Source: a virus. Taken from it: a DNA stretch of 39,771 bases. This document shows, piece by piece, positions 31,594-38,323 of this stretch. A program made the position numbers and the translations under genes. Location of the stretch: IMG/VR virus record IMGVR_UViG_3300035698_009079, positions 1 through 39,771 of that record, one strand, 5' to 3'. A model generated the notes under the pieces. It had not been told where the DNA came from. It did no database searches and was given only the letters and a program-made list of their open reading frames with translations. Every line of letters starts with the position of its first letter. Position 1 is the first letter of the stretch.

Positions 31594-32002
31594 AATTTCC
31601 ATCTTCGTTTTGAGTAACACTGGTTAATTTTACAGTTATATAATAAGTCTGATCGTATAGCTGAAACAACTGGCCACGTTTCCATTCTTTCTTATAATGC
31701 CTTACGGTCTGCATCTTTTCATTCATTAAAGTTTGTATCATATATTTTCTTTTATATAAAATTTTAGGCATCCCATAAACACAATTTAAGTCCAAACTAT
31801 CTAGATCATTTTTTATAGCATTATATCTAGTTAAAAATTTCTGGGCCTCTCTGGCCGTTTTAAACATTTTGAAATTGTAGTCATTCAATTCCATAGGCCG
31901 GGCCAGGCCTAGCTCGTTTAAATCATTTTTGAGCGTTTCTACTGTGTATACTCCGATTTCAGGCCGTTTAACGTCCAAATTAATAGCGTAGTGTTCTTTC
32001 AT
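31568..32002 (-). CDS. Unknown 144-residue protein, first gene of the PP-loop cassette
   Basis: It starts M-K-E-H-Y-A-I-N-L-D-V-K and ends Y-V-Y-K-F-K-N-T, with AAGGAGC before the ATG at 32000-32002. Basic helical segments (M-Q-T-V-R-H-Y-K-K-E-W-K-R-G-Q) alternate with strands. Its 3' end overlaps the PP-loop gene by 26 bases. GGCC sites are dense at its start. No family is recognised. Expression is probably controlled by the repeat region 32032-32156. Confidence 0.6.
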   Translation of the reverse strand: MKEHYAINLDVKRPEIGVYTVETLKNDLNELGLARPMELNDYNFKMFKTAREAQKFLTRYNAIKNDLDSLDLNCVYGMPKILYKRKYMIQTLMNEKMQTVRHYKKEWKRGQLFQLYDQTYYITVKLTSVTQNEDGNYVYKFKNT

Positions 32003-32031
32003 CTTAAAAGCTCCTTATATAGTGTTTAAAT

Positions 32032-32093
32032 TAGTCTTATATATAAGCAATTTATTCCGACTATTAAAGACGCATTAGGCCTATATAAGACTA
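32032..32093. promoter_or_regulatory. 12-base inverted repeat, possible operator
   Basis: TAGTCTTATATA (32032-32043) and TATATAAGACTA (32082-32093) are perfect inverted copies 50 bases apart in the intergenic region between the divergent PP-loop cassette and the tiny-gene operon. The left copy covers AT-rich bases close to the likely start of minus-strand transcription. Two half-sites about five helical turns apart would suit a dimeric regulator. Confidence 0.5.
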
Positions 32094-32101
32094 GTTTATA
32101 A

Positions 32102-32156
32102 AGAATATACGCAGCAATATAGCTATTTTAGGCCTGGATCTCATAGAATATACGCA
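32102..32156. repeat. Direct repeat AGAATATACGCA, two copies
   Basis: The 12-base sequence AGAATATACGCA occurs at 32102-32113 and 32145-32156, 43 bases apart, which is about four helical turns. It lies between the inverted repeat and the candidate promoter of the tiny-gene operon. The rest of 32003-32292 contains no gene. Confidence 0.6.
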
Positions 32157-32222
32157 CTATGTAATAATTACACTAATGATTTCAAGAACTTACATTTATT
32201 TTGAGTACACGGCATTTTTTTC

Positions 32223-32251
32223 TTGTACAATTGCACAATACATGAGACAAT
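32223..32251 (+). promoter_or_regulatory. Candidate promoter of the tiny-gene operon
   Basis: TTGTAC (32223-32228) and GACAAT (32246-32251) are 17 bases apart, about 40 bases before the first ATG at 32293. A leader with (CAA)n repeats and an AAAGGA ribosome binding site follows. Confidence 0.5.
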
Positions 32252-32292
32252 GATTTCAGACGAAAACAACAACAACAACAAAGGAAAACAAG

Positions 32293-32466
32293 ATGGACGC
32301 TATTAAAAAAATGATTGTTGAAAATACTGCTCACTATGAAGATGGATTAGGCTTTTCAATGGATGACTTAAAAAATTGGAATATGAAAATGCTTAAAGAA
32401 CAGCTTGATATTTCAATTCCTGCTCTTTCAAATGATTTTTTATATGATGAAGATGGAAATTTATAA
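32293..32466 (+). CDS. Tiny acidic protein 1 of the early-type operon
   Basis: This 57-residue frame (M-D-A-I-K-K-M-I-V-E, ending Y-D-E-D-G-N-L) starts after AAAGGA and an AAC-rich leader. Its stop overlaps the ATG of the next gene (TAATG). It is acidic with a Trp-containing helix and no recognised domain. It is the promoter-proximal gene of a run of eleven. Confidence 0.6.
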   Translation: MDAIKKMIVENTAHYEDGLGFSMDDLKNWNMKMLKEQLDISIPALSNDFLYDEDGNL

Positions 32467-32675
32467 TGGCCGTTTTATCAGCTTCAAAATTTATTAATCT
32501 AAGCCGTTTGATTGCTATACAAGAAAATAGTTATCGAACGGCCGATGGCCTAAAAGAGTATGAAAGAACTGAAATTGATAACGAGATAATTATTAAAGAA
32601 AATAAACTTACGGAATTAAAAATAATAAAACAATTAAAAGAGCGTGAATTGTATGAAAATACACCACCATTTTAA
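32466..32675 (+). CDS. Tiny charged protein 2
   Basis: This 69-residue protein begins M-A-V-L-S-A-S-K-F-I and has a long charged helix (E-I-D-N-E-I-I-I-K-E-N-K-L). Translation is coupled to the previous gene by the TAATG overlap. The ATG is followed directly by GGCC. No family is recognised. Confidence 0.6.
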   Translation: MAVLSASKFINLSRLIAIQENSYRTADGLKEYERTEIDNEIIIKENKLTELKIIKQLKERELYENTPPF

Positions 32676-32684
32676 AGGATAATT

Positions 32685-32882
32685 ATGAATATTTTAATAG
32701 CGAAAACAATCTTACAAAGTTGGATTAATGAAAATGATGTTTTGTTATATGAGAATGATGCTTACGAAAATTATTTTAATTTAATGAAAATATCGAGAAA
32801 AGAAAATAATCAAGAAATAAAAGAATGTTTAAAAATCATTAAAGACTTAGATATGATTAGCATACTGGAGAATAAATCATGA
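32685..32882 (+). CDS. Tiny helical protein 3
   Basis: This 65-residue protein begins M-N-I-L-I-A-K-T-I and ends M-I-S-I-L-E-N-K-S. AAAGGA lies before the ATG, and the stop overlaps the start of the membrane protein (ATGA). It appears wholly helical and has no known family. Confidence 0.6.
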   Translation: MNILIAKTILQSWINENDVLLYENDAYENYFNLMKISRKENNQEIKECLKIIKDLDMISILENKS

Positions 32883-33031
32883 AAGCTTTATTAATAAGTT
32901 TAAAGCAAAATGCTATTGCAAAATCTTTTTTTATATTTTTAAAATCATCTGAAATAGATTTAAGTTTTATTGCTAAACCATTCTGTATATTAATGTTAAT
33001 TGGATTTATTGTATATATATATATCAATTAA
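32879..33031 (+). CDS. Tiny membrane protein 4
   Basis: This 50-residue protein begins M-K-A-L-L-I-S-L-K-Q and carries a C-terminal transmembrane span (I-L-M-L-I-G-F-I-V-Y-I-Y-I) ending at N50. A second hydrophobic stretch (S-F-F-I-F-L) lies at 16-21. Its ATG overlaps the preceding stop by four bases. A small phage membrane protein in an early-type block could affect superinfection or host membranes; no sequence family supports this. Confidence 0.6.
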   Translation: MKALLISLKQNAIAKSFFIFLKSSEIDLSFIAKPFCILMLIGFIVYIYIN

Positions 33032-33067
33032 TAATAACTATATTAACAAAAATAAAGGAGTTAAAAA

Positions 33068-33271
33068 ATGTTTACTCGAATTGGAAAACACGACGCAGAA
33101 ATTAAAATTAATGAATACATTGAAAGATTCAGTGAGATAAAACCACACTTAGACGAATTGTTAGAATTACCAATTGTAAAAGTTAAAATAATAAATGATG
33201 GATGCAAGGCCGGCCCAACGCTGAAAATTTTTAGATACTTGCAAGCTCACGATATAAGGACATACAAATGA
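33068..33271 (+). CDS. Tiny protein 5
   Basis: This 67-residue protein begins M-F-T-R-I-G-K-H-D and contains the segment I-N-D-G-C-K-A-G-P-T-L-K. AAGGAG lies nine bases before the ATG. Its stop overlaps the next gene by four bases. It seems a compact alpha/beta protein without recognised family. Confidence 0.6.
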   Translation: MFTRIGKHDAEIKINEYIERFSEIKPHLDELLELPIVKVKIINDGCKAGPTLKIFRYLQAHDIRTYK

Positions 33272-33444
33272 AAGAAATAATTAATAAGGATAATAAAAAA
33301 GTTACCATAGAAAATTTAGGCAGTTTTATAAATATAAATTATGAAAATTATAGTCGAACGATTACATGGGAAAGATTGGAAGATCTTGAAAAGTATTTTA
33401 CTACTTTAGATCATAGAGAAACTATTAACGTAATTTTATCATAA
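33268..33444 (+). CDS. Tiny protein 6
   Basis: This 58-residue frame begins M-K-E-I-I-N-K-D-N-K and ends T-I-N-V-I-L-S. The ATG overlaps the previous stop (ATGA) and an AAGGA lies upstream. Strand-like N-terminal half followed by a helix containing W-E-R-L-E-D-L. No known family. Confidence 0.55.
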   Translation: MKEIINKDNKKVTIENLGSFININYENYSRTITWERLEDLEKYFTTLDHRETINVILS

Positions 33445-33456
33445 GGAAAAATTAAA

Positions 33457-33714
33457 ATGGAAGGATTAGAAAAGAGATTAAAAAAATTAACTAGTAATAA
33501 TAATCATAATGAAAGCTTATTAGAAATTACTAAACATTTTAAATTTTTTGGGCATCAAGAAATTATTGAGTGTATAAAAAAAATTCATGAAATCGAGGGC
33601 CACATGCCTAGAGATTTATATAATTATAGATACCAATTAATGAATGAAATTTTAGAATTAATAGAAAAAAATAACAACAAAGAAACTAGAGAAAGGATTG
33701 TATCATGTTTGTAA
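33457..33714 (+). CDS. Tiny helical protein 7
   Basis: This 85-residue protein begins M-E-G-L-E-K-R-L-K-K and is almost entirely helical (Y-Q-L-M-N-E-I-L-E-L-I-E-K-N). AAGGA lies before the ATG and the stop overlaps the next gene by ten bases. It includes C38-type scattered cysteines but no zinc pattern. Unknown function. Confidence 0.6.
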   Translation: MEGLEKRLKKLTSNNNHNESLLEITKHFKFFGHQEIIECIKKIHEIEGHMPRDLYNYRYQLMNEILELIEKNNNKETRERIVSCL

Positions 33715-33941
33715 TAATGAAAGATAATTTTATGAGTGGATGGGGAAAGGCTAAAGATATTACTAACCTTTACGAAGTTGAATGCGATGATTTGGATCAA
33801 GTAGAAATGATTGAAAGAAACGCAAATAACAGAACGGATATGTCAAATGTAAAATACAAAGTAAAAGAAACTAAAGATTATTACGGAGTTTTAATAACAC
33901 GAGTTCACTTTGATGATCTCGGAGGAGTTTGGAAGAAATGA
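33705..33941 (+). CDS. Tiny alpha/beta protein 8
   Basis: This 78-residue protein begins M-F-V-I-M-K-D-N-F-M-S-G-W-G and ends D-L-G-G-V-W-K-K. An acidic helix (C-D-D-L-D-Q-V-E-M-I-E) sits between strands, a plan seen in several unnamed phage proteins that I cannot place. It overlaps both neighbours, so it is translated by coupling. Confidence 0.6.
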   Translation: MFVIMKDNFMSGWGKAKDITNLYEVECDDLDQVEMIERNANNRTDMSNVKYKVKETKDYYGVLITRVHFDDLGGVWKK

Positions 33942-34102
33942 GAAATTTTACTAAAGCTGAATTACTTGCCTATGTACAATTAGAAATGAGTTATAAAACA
34001 ATTGATAAAATATCTATAAAATCATTGGCCGTAATAGCTGACATTTTGTGCATTGATTTATCTGATACAACTTTTAAGGAAAATAATGAAAAAACCAATT
34101 AA
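33938..34102 (+). CDS. Tiny protein 9
   Basis: This 54-residue frame begins M-R-N-F-T-K-A-E-L-L and ends N-N-E-K-T-N. Its ATG overlaps the previous stop by four bases, and GGAGG-like bases (33921-33925) lie upstream. The middle (I-S-I-K-S-L-A-V-I-A-D-I-L) could be part of a helix-turn-helix, but the match is weak. Confidence 0.5.
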   Translation: MRNFTKAELLAYVQLEMSYKTIDKISIKSLAVIADILCIDLSDTTFKENNEKTN

Positions 34103-34214
34103 TTTACACGTTGAAGAAAAAATGCACCAAACAATAAAAATATATTGTGCTGAAAATAATATCAGTATGACACAATACATTATTAAACTTATCGAAAAGG
34201 ATATAAAAAAATGA
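34086..34214 (+). CDS. Tiny ribbon-helix-helix DNA-binding protein
   Basis: This 42-residue protein matches the Arc/MetJ ribbon-helix-helix plan: a strand (P-I-N-L-H-V), helix A (M-H-Q-T-I-K-I-Y-C-A) and helix B after N-N-I-S-M-T (Q-Y-I-I-K-L-I-E-K). AAGGA lies six bases before the ATG, and it overlaps the preceding and following genes. RHH dimers repress promoters by inserting the strand into the major groove. It may regulate this operon. Confidence 0.65.
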   Translation: MKKPINLHVEEKMHQTIKIYCAENNISMTQYIIKLIEKDIKK

Positions 34215-34444
34215 ATCAATACGAGCAAGTAAAAATGTCATTCTATTTTAAACAATTTACACGCACGGCAGGATCGTTTGAAACGGCCCTCTGGAACTTG
34301 TTTGGCCTGGCCGATAGTGATAATCAAATACTACTCGGAAAGGCCTTCCCAACGCATTTATATGTCTATAATGAGTGGATGACATGGCCAGCAGGAGAGA
34401 GAGACTATTTTAAGGCCTATATAAGGCCAGAATCTTCGATTTAA
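34211..34444 (+). CDS. Protein 11, last gene of the block, unusually GGCC-dense
   Basis: This 77-residue protein begins M-N-Q-Y-E-Q-V-K-M-S-F and contains F-E-T-A-L-W-N-L-F-G-L-A-D-S-D-N and W-M-T-W-P-A-G-E-R-D-Y. It overlaps the RHH gene by four bases (ATGA). It has higher GC and many more GGCC sites (seven in 234 bases) than the AT-rich genes before it, so a different origin or constraint is possible. No known family. A perfect terminator follows within 20 bases. Confidence 0.65.
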   Translation: MNQYEQVKMSFYFKQFTRTAGSFETALWNLFGLADSDNQILLGKAFPTHLYVYNEWMTWPAGERDYFKAYIRPESSI

Positions 34445-34463
34445 GACGTTTTAGAGCAATATT

Positions 34464-34493
34464 AGGCCTATCATATCAGATAGGCCTTTTTTT
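34464..34493 (+). terminator. Rho-independent terminator of the tiny-gene operon
   Basis: AGGCCTATC (34464-34472), a 6-base loop and GATAGGCCT (34479-34487) form a perfect 9-bp stem followed by T7. Each arm contains AGGCCT, so the stem itself includes the GGCC motif. It ends plus-strand transcription. Confidence 0.9.
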
Positions 34494-34519
34494 GGCTTAA
34501 AATGGCCCGCATTGGCCCT

Positions 34520-34568
34520 AAAAAAGGGAGCATTAAGCTATTTAGTGAGTTTTTACTCTAATGCTCCC
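34520..34568 (-). terminator. Rho-independent terminator facing the tiny-gene operon
   Basis: GGGAGCATTA (34526-34535) and TAATGCTCCC (34559-34568) form a perfect 10-bp stem with a smaller inner GAGT/ACTC stem. On the minus strand it is followed by six T. It would end the gene at 34591-34812 and stop transcripts from the right arm from entering the operon from the other side. Confidence 0.85.
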
Positions 34569-34590
34569 CACACGATGCGTTAAAGACATA

Positions 34591-34812
34591 TTATGATAAA
34601 TTATTTCTTACTCTTAAAGCCTCTTCGTGTTCTTCTTGATTACTGCTTTCAATTTGTCCAACAACACTGTTTAGATGGCCTTTCGTTAAAATTATATAAT
34701 CCCATATAATTTTATTTGCTAAAATGTTAAATTCTTCTTGGCCTCCACCGCAAAGAATATTTAAACCAATTAAGTTTTCTTCGCTTACTTTTACTTCATT
34801 AAATTTTTTCAT
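34591..34812 (-). CDS. Unknown 73-residue protein
   Basis: It begins M-K-K-F-N-E-V-K-V-S-E-E-N and ends A-L-R-V-R-N-N-L-S. AAAGGA lies before the ATG. The middle is glycine-rich (I-L-C-G-G-G-Q-E-E-F) then helical. It is flanked on the left by a terminator and on the right by the repeat region. No family was recognised and no promoter was identified with confidence. Confidence 0.6.
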   Translation of the reverse strand: MKKFNEVKVSEENLIGLNILCGGGQEEFNILANKIIWDYIILTKGHLNSVVGQIESSNQEEHEEALRVRNNLS

Positions 34813-35046
34813 AAAATTATCCTTTGTTTTTTGATTCGCTACATTAATAATTTTTTTAACATGATAAGTACAGCAATTTTTGCCTACTAAATTTTGTAGT
34901 CCACCCTATAAAGTGAATTATATTATACACTTACACCGTTTACAACTACACCAACTACACTATGAACTACATTTGACGCATGGCAAAGCCTATAAAATTG
35001 TTGAGCTTTTTGTCTTTTGTAGTTATGTAGTTATTAATTAGAATAA

Positions 35047-35102
35047 TATATATATAAAGAGAGAGAGAGAGACTTTTTTTTTATATATCCTTTTATATAT
35101 CC
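35047..35102. repeat. AT/GA microsatellites and tandem TTTTATATATCC, possible DNA-unwinding element
   Basis: (TA)5 at 35047-35056 is followed by (GA)7 at 35059-35072, a T-run, and two tandem copies of TTTTATATATCC (35079-35090 and 35091-35102). Low-stability sequence placed between two groups of ACTACA/TGTAGT repeats would suit the melting site of an origin. Confidence 0.6.
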
Positions 35103-35138
35103 ATGTCGGAAAAACAGGACTACACGACTACAAAACGT

Positions 35139-35165
35139 CGAAAGCCCTTGTTAGAAGGGCTTTCG
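35139..35165 (-). terminator. 11-bp perfect hairpin after the primase-helicase gene
   Basis: CGAAAGCCCTT (35139-35149) and AAGGGCTTTCG (35155-35165) form a perfect stem with a GTTAG loop. On the minus strand it lies 38 bases after the primase-helicase stop and is followed by ACGTTTTG. The T-tract is weak, so it may be a terminator or part of the candidate origin. Confidence 0.55.
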
Positions 35166-35203
35166 AGCTGTAGGGCAGGACTACAAAGGGTACTACATGT
35201 AGT

Positions 35204-37720
35204 TCATATTTTTATAATTAGACCATTTTGAGGTATTTTTGAATATCCTGCGATGCGTTTACTAACGCTTGATGTTACAAGAAATTCCTTGTCACGTCGC
35301 AGCACTCTGGCATAATCTTCATTACCAGTACCTTTTAATTTTTTCTTAATTTTTTCTGACTCGGAGTGTATAAACATTTCTGTGCTACTTAATATCCTAA
35401 TGCCGTGCGATGCAATCCAAATATTTAGTGGATTATCTTTGTTTTTATACTCTTCATTTTTAGTTAGATGCTCCACGCAAAAGGTTAAAGTTTTCTGTTC
35501 TGAGGCAGAAATTTCCATATTCATTATAAGGTTTCTGCACTCTTTTGAAGCTTCAACCTTTGCTTCATTTATATATGAATTATCTTTAAGATTCAACGTG
35601 TCAATTATAGTATCCACTGTTTCTATGTCTATTTCATCATCGTGTATAAATTCATGTAGACAAGCAACCAAGACAGCCGTTAATTGTGAGGTTCTAGTTA
35701 CTTTGAATAATTTTAATTCCTTGATTCTTTTATATGCAATTTTTTCATTAGCAAGTATTTGAGGGATTCTATTGTAACACCGTGCAAAGAGTCTTGATTT
35801 ATTTTTTCTAAGCCACACGACCATTTCTTCAACTTCTGCAAAGTCAGAATCCTTTTGTCCTGAGTCTTCTTGAGGGACTATATCTACAAAGAAAAATCGG
35901 TTTTTATCCTGAGCTTCTAGTTTAGGTATTTGAACAGATCCAAAGGCAAAAGCTACCATGGCTTTAAATTCAATTCTTTCTTGATTTGCGTTTGTTCTCT
36001 GCTTTGATGCTCCATCTGCATCGGTGGCCTCCCTGGCCATTCTCACTATCTCGTCTATCCCTTTTTTGTCAGGTTCAGATTCATCAAATATATATGGAAC
36101 TGCATTATCTCCGACTATGGGATAAATTGAAGCTGCACTGGCATTTTTAGATCTTTGACAATTGTATATGCATTTCTCTAGTAATTCTTCCTGTACCCAT
36201 GACTTACCTGTAGAAGTTCCTCCAGTAATCCATATATGAAACCGTTTGTTGAATACGGAAACTAAATTAGCTTGAATCATCCAGGCCGCTAAATATCCAG
36301 ATGATTCTCTGTTTGCAAGTGATATTTTTTTTAAATTTTCCCAGATATATCTCATATCTTCAATTTCTAAAGGTTTTTCAATTTTAAAATGAGAATCGTC
36401 GCATTGTACTTCATTATAAAAATTTTCCAGTGAGTTTATAGGTCTGTTGGGATATATGGAGTCGCCGTTATTAAATATATACTCATCTTTGTCTTTCCAT
36501 ATACCGTATCCTTTAATATTCTTTTTATTAAAAAATCCTGCCTTTAAACTCTCCTGAGTGAAATCATTAACAACATCATCCCAAGCTATGCCAGATTGTT
36601 TTTTATTACCTGCATCGTCTTCTTCTATTTTTGCAGGAAAGTTTTTCTCATACCATTTCTTAGGTGCTATTTTGAACATCTTTGCGATAAACTTTAAATC
36701 ATTATCTTTATATTCCATTAGTTGTTTATTATTACTGGAGGTAAAATAATATGATCCTTTTTTGTCTGAGCATCCAAGAAATTTAATATTAAAGAAATCC
36801 TCTTCATTTACGGCCAGCTGAGACTTAACACCATTGAGTGAAACAAAACTATGAACATCATTAAAATCACTCCACTCTGAAGGTGAACTTGCAGGAAATT
36901 CTGCGACTTTATAAATTACATCTTTATAAGCATCGGCACATTTTTTTGCCGCAAACTCTCCGACACGTTTTTTATCGTTATCAGCAGCAATGACTATTTT
37001 ACAATCAGGGTTTACAAAGCGAATAGAATTTATAGCATGAAATAAATTACCAGAATCAAAACCACATATTACAGGTATTTTTGGGAAGGCCTCTTGAATA
37101 GAACATGCTGTTGCATATCCTTCGCATAGATATATAAACTCTGAAGTCCTGTAAGGTTTCAAATGGCAAAAAGATCCTTTTTTCTTAACTCCTGCAGAGA
37201 ATCTTTTTTCAAAGTCACCAGTAGCAGGATCTTTATAAATTTGCTGTACTCCGACTAGTTTTTTATGATCGTACATCGGTATTAATAACGCACCGTTATT
37301 ATTTACCCTGGCCGTATATAAAGTTTTGATATTTTTATATTCTAAGTATTCGTGAGATTTAGATACTGAACTTGAAAATATAGGTTTCCATTTTTCTGCA
37401 CAGGCCTTCCATTTTTTCTGTTTGTCAAGATCCATTTTAGCGTTAAATTCTCTATTTTTTTCGACATAGGCTTTTAAAAAGTTTTTATCTTTAAATTCAC
37501 TTTTATCAAATGAGTGCCATATAAATTGTTCATCACCTATTTTCCAGTTACCGTAAATTATAGTATATTGAACATTCCCTTTATATACTGACTCATTGCA
37601 AGCATACCAAATATCAGTTTGTTTTTCGGGTCTTTGAATCTTACCGTCGGAAATGATATTGTCTAAGCTAGATCCTAATTTAAGGTTGATTTCCTGTGTT
37701 GCGTCCTGTAGTGTTTTCAT
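35204..37720 (-). CDS. Bifunctional primase-helicase (Toprim plus P-loop helicase)
   Basis: This 838-residue protein has an N-terminal region with D5/RepE-like similarity and a Toprim domain (Y-L-C-E-G-Y-A-T-A, E200; I-V-I-A-A-D-N-D, D247/D249). A central linker follows, then a P-loop domain with I-T-G-G-T-S-T-G-K-S (Walker A 500-507) and Y-I-F-D-E-S-E (Walker B 543-549). The primase/helicase order resembles phage proteins that load and prime at a single origin. No zinc-binding motif is apparent at the N-terminus. The candidate origin lies at its 3' end. It is the only primase and replicative helicase candidate in the window. Confidence 0.85.
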   Translation of the reverse strand: MKTLQDATQEINLKLGSSLDNIISDGKIQRPEKQTDIWYACNESVYKGNVQYTIIYGNWKIGDEQFIWHSFDKSEFKDKNFLKAYVEKNREFNAKMDLDKQKKWKACAEKWKPIFSSSVSKSHEYLEYKNIKTLYTARVNNNGALLIPMYDHKKLVGVQQIYKDPATGDFEKRFSAGVKKKGSFCHLKPYRTSEFIYLCEGYATACSIQEAFPKIPVICGFDSGNLFHAINSIRFVNPDCKIVIAADNDKKRVGEFAAKKCADAYKDVIYKVAEFPASSPSEWSDFNDVHSFVSLNGVKSQLAVNEEDFFNIKFLGCSDKKGSYYFTSSNNKQLMEYKDNDLKFIAKMFKIAPKKWYEKNFPAKIEEDDAGNKKQSGIAWDDVVNDFTQESLKAGFFNKKNIKGYGIWKDKDEYIFNNGDSIYPNRPINSLENFYNEVQCDDSHFKIEKPLEIEDMRYIWENLKKISLANRESSGYLAAWMIQANLVSVFNKRFHIWITGGTSTGKSWVQEELLEKCIYNCQRSKNASAASIYPIVGDNAVPYIFDESEPDKKGIDEIVRMAREATDADGASKQRTNANQERIEFKAMVAFAFGSVQIPKLEAQDKNRFFFVDIVPQEDSGQKDSDFAEVEEMVVWLRKNKSRLFARCYNRIPQILANEKIAYKRIKELKLFKVTRTSQLTAVLVACLHEFIHDDEIDIETVDTIIDTLNLKDNSYINEAKVEASKECRNLIMNMEISASEQKTLTFCVEHLTKNEEYKNKDNPLNIWIASHGIRILSSTEMFIHSESEKIKKKLKGTGNEDYARVLRRDKEFLVTSSVSKRIAGYSKIPQNGLIIKI

Positions 37721-37765
37721 AACATATTCCTTTTCATCGGGGTTTAAGTTTCCTTTGGAAGTGGT

Positions 37766-38143
37766 CTAGATAATATCTGGCCACTTTTTTTGTATAATTT
37801 CTAATATATCTGTATCTTCTCTAACTACTATATAAATTCCATTCATAGATTCTATTTGTTCTTGCCAATTTTTTTGAAAAAGTGATTGTTTATCTCGTCC
37901 CACCTTAAACTCAATTTCAATATGTATTAACTCGCTGTCCAATGGCAATAGAAAATAAGCATCGGCCATGCCTTTTTTGTTAATCATCATCGGAGTGTTT
38001 CTGCGAGTATATAAAAGTCCAACATGTCTAGGAAAAAATCTACCTCTAGGAAATTTTTTTTGTAGTAGTAAAGATGTTTTCTGTAATAATTTTTCGTGTT
38101 TAGCACCCACTATAATTTCCCCATATAAACCAAAGTTTTCCAT
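37766..38143 (-). CDS. VRR-NUC domain nuclease
   Basis: This 125-residue protein matches the stand-alone VRR-NUC group: R-R-N-T-P-M-M-I-N-K-K-G-M-A-D (D61), I-E-I-E-F-K-V-G-R-D-K-Q-S (E78, K80) and N-W-Q-E-Q-I-E-S-M-N-G-I-Y. It is a PD-(D/E)XK nuclease likely to cut structured DNA in replication or recombination. It precedes the primase-helicase gene by 45 bases and overlaps a small gene at its start. Confidence 0.85.
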   Translation of the reverse strand: MENFGLYGEIIVGAKHEKLLQKTSLLLQKKFPRGRFFPRHVGLLYTRRNTPMMINKKGMADAYFLLPLDSELIHIEIEFKVGRDKQSLFQKNWQEQIESMNGIYIVVREDTDILEIIQKKWPDII

Positions 38144-38244
38144 ATACTACTTTTAATTAAAGAATAGAATCCCATATCTATATAAGGGTTTACTATTATT
38201 TTATCTTCCTTGGCACAATACCAAACCATTTCATCTGTTTTCAT
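38110..38244 (-). CDS. Small protein upstream of the VRR-NUC gene
   Basis: This 44-residue frame begins M-K-T-D-E-M-V-W-Y-C and ends T-L-V-Y-M-G-K-L. GGAAAG lies four to five bases upstream of the ATG at 38242-38244. It overlaps the VRR-NUC gene by 34 bases. No family recognised; the frame is short, and initiation is the only evidence. Confidence 0.45.
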   Translation of the reverse strand: MKTDEMVWYCAKEDKIIVNPYIDMGFYSLIKSSIWKTLVYMGKL

Positions 38245-38297
38245 ATCTTTCCTTACTCGTTAGTTTGAAACTATTTCTATATACTTTTAGTTTCATT

Positions 38298-38315
38298 CTC
38301 CATTGCCTTGTTAGA
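38298..38315 (-). repeat. Repeat copy C of an 18-base gene-boundary motif
   Basis: The plus-strand sequence here matches the copy at 39653-39670 at 15 of 18 positions and the copy at 38815-38832 at 14. It lies after the methylase stop and before the small gene at 38110-38244. Confidence 0.5.
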
Positions 38316-38323
38316 CTTTATTT

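Larger units (their letters stand above)
34894..35203. repeat. Cluster of ACTACA/TGTAGT repeats; candidate replication origin
   Basis: The hexamer ACTACA or its complement TGTAGT occurs at least eleven times in 310 gene-free bases. ACTACA lies at 34945, 34954, 34966, 35119, 35127, 35180 and 35192; TGTAGT lies at 34895, 35018, 35026 and 35198. The last pair forms the palindrome ACTACATGTAGT (35192-35203), which abuts the primase-helicase stop codon. Chance expectation for both orientations together is about one. The AT-rich and GA tracts lie in the middle. Iteron-like arrays next to a primase-helicase gene are typical of phage origins; protein binding is inferred. Confidence 0.6.

Noticed and set aside
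34894-35203. CRISPR array
   Set aside because: The repeated unit is only six bases, in both orientations and with irregular spacing.
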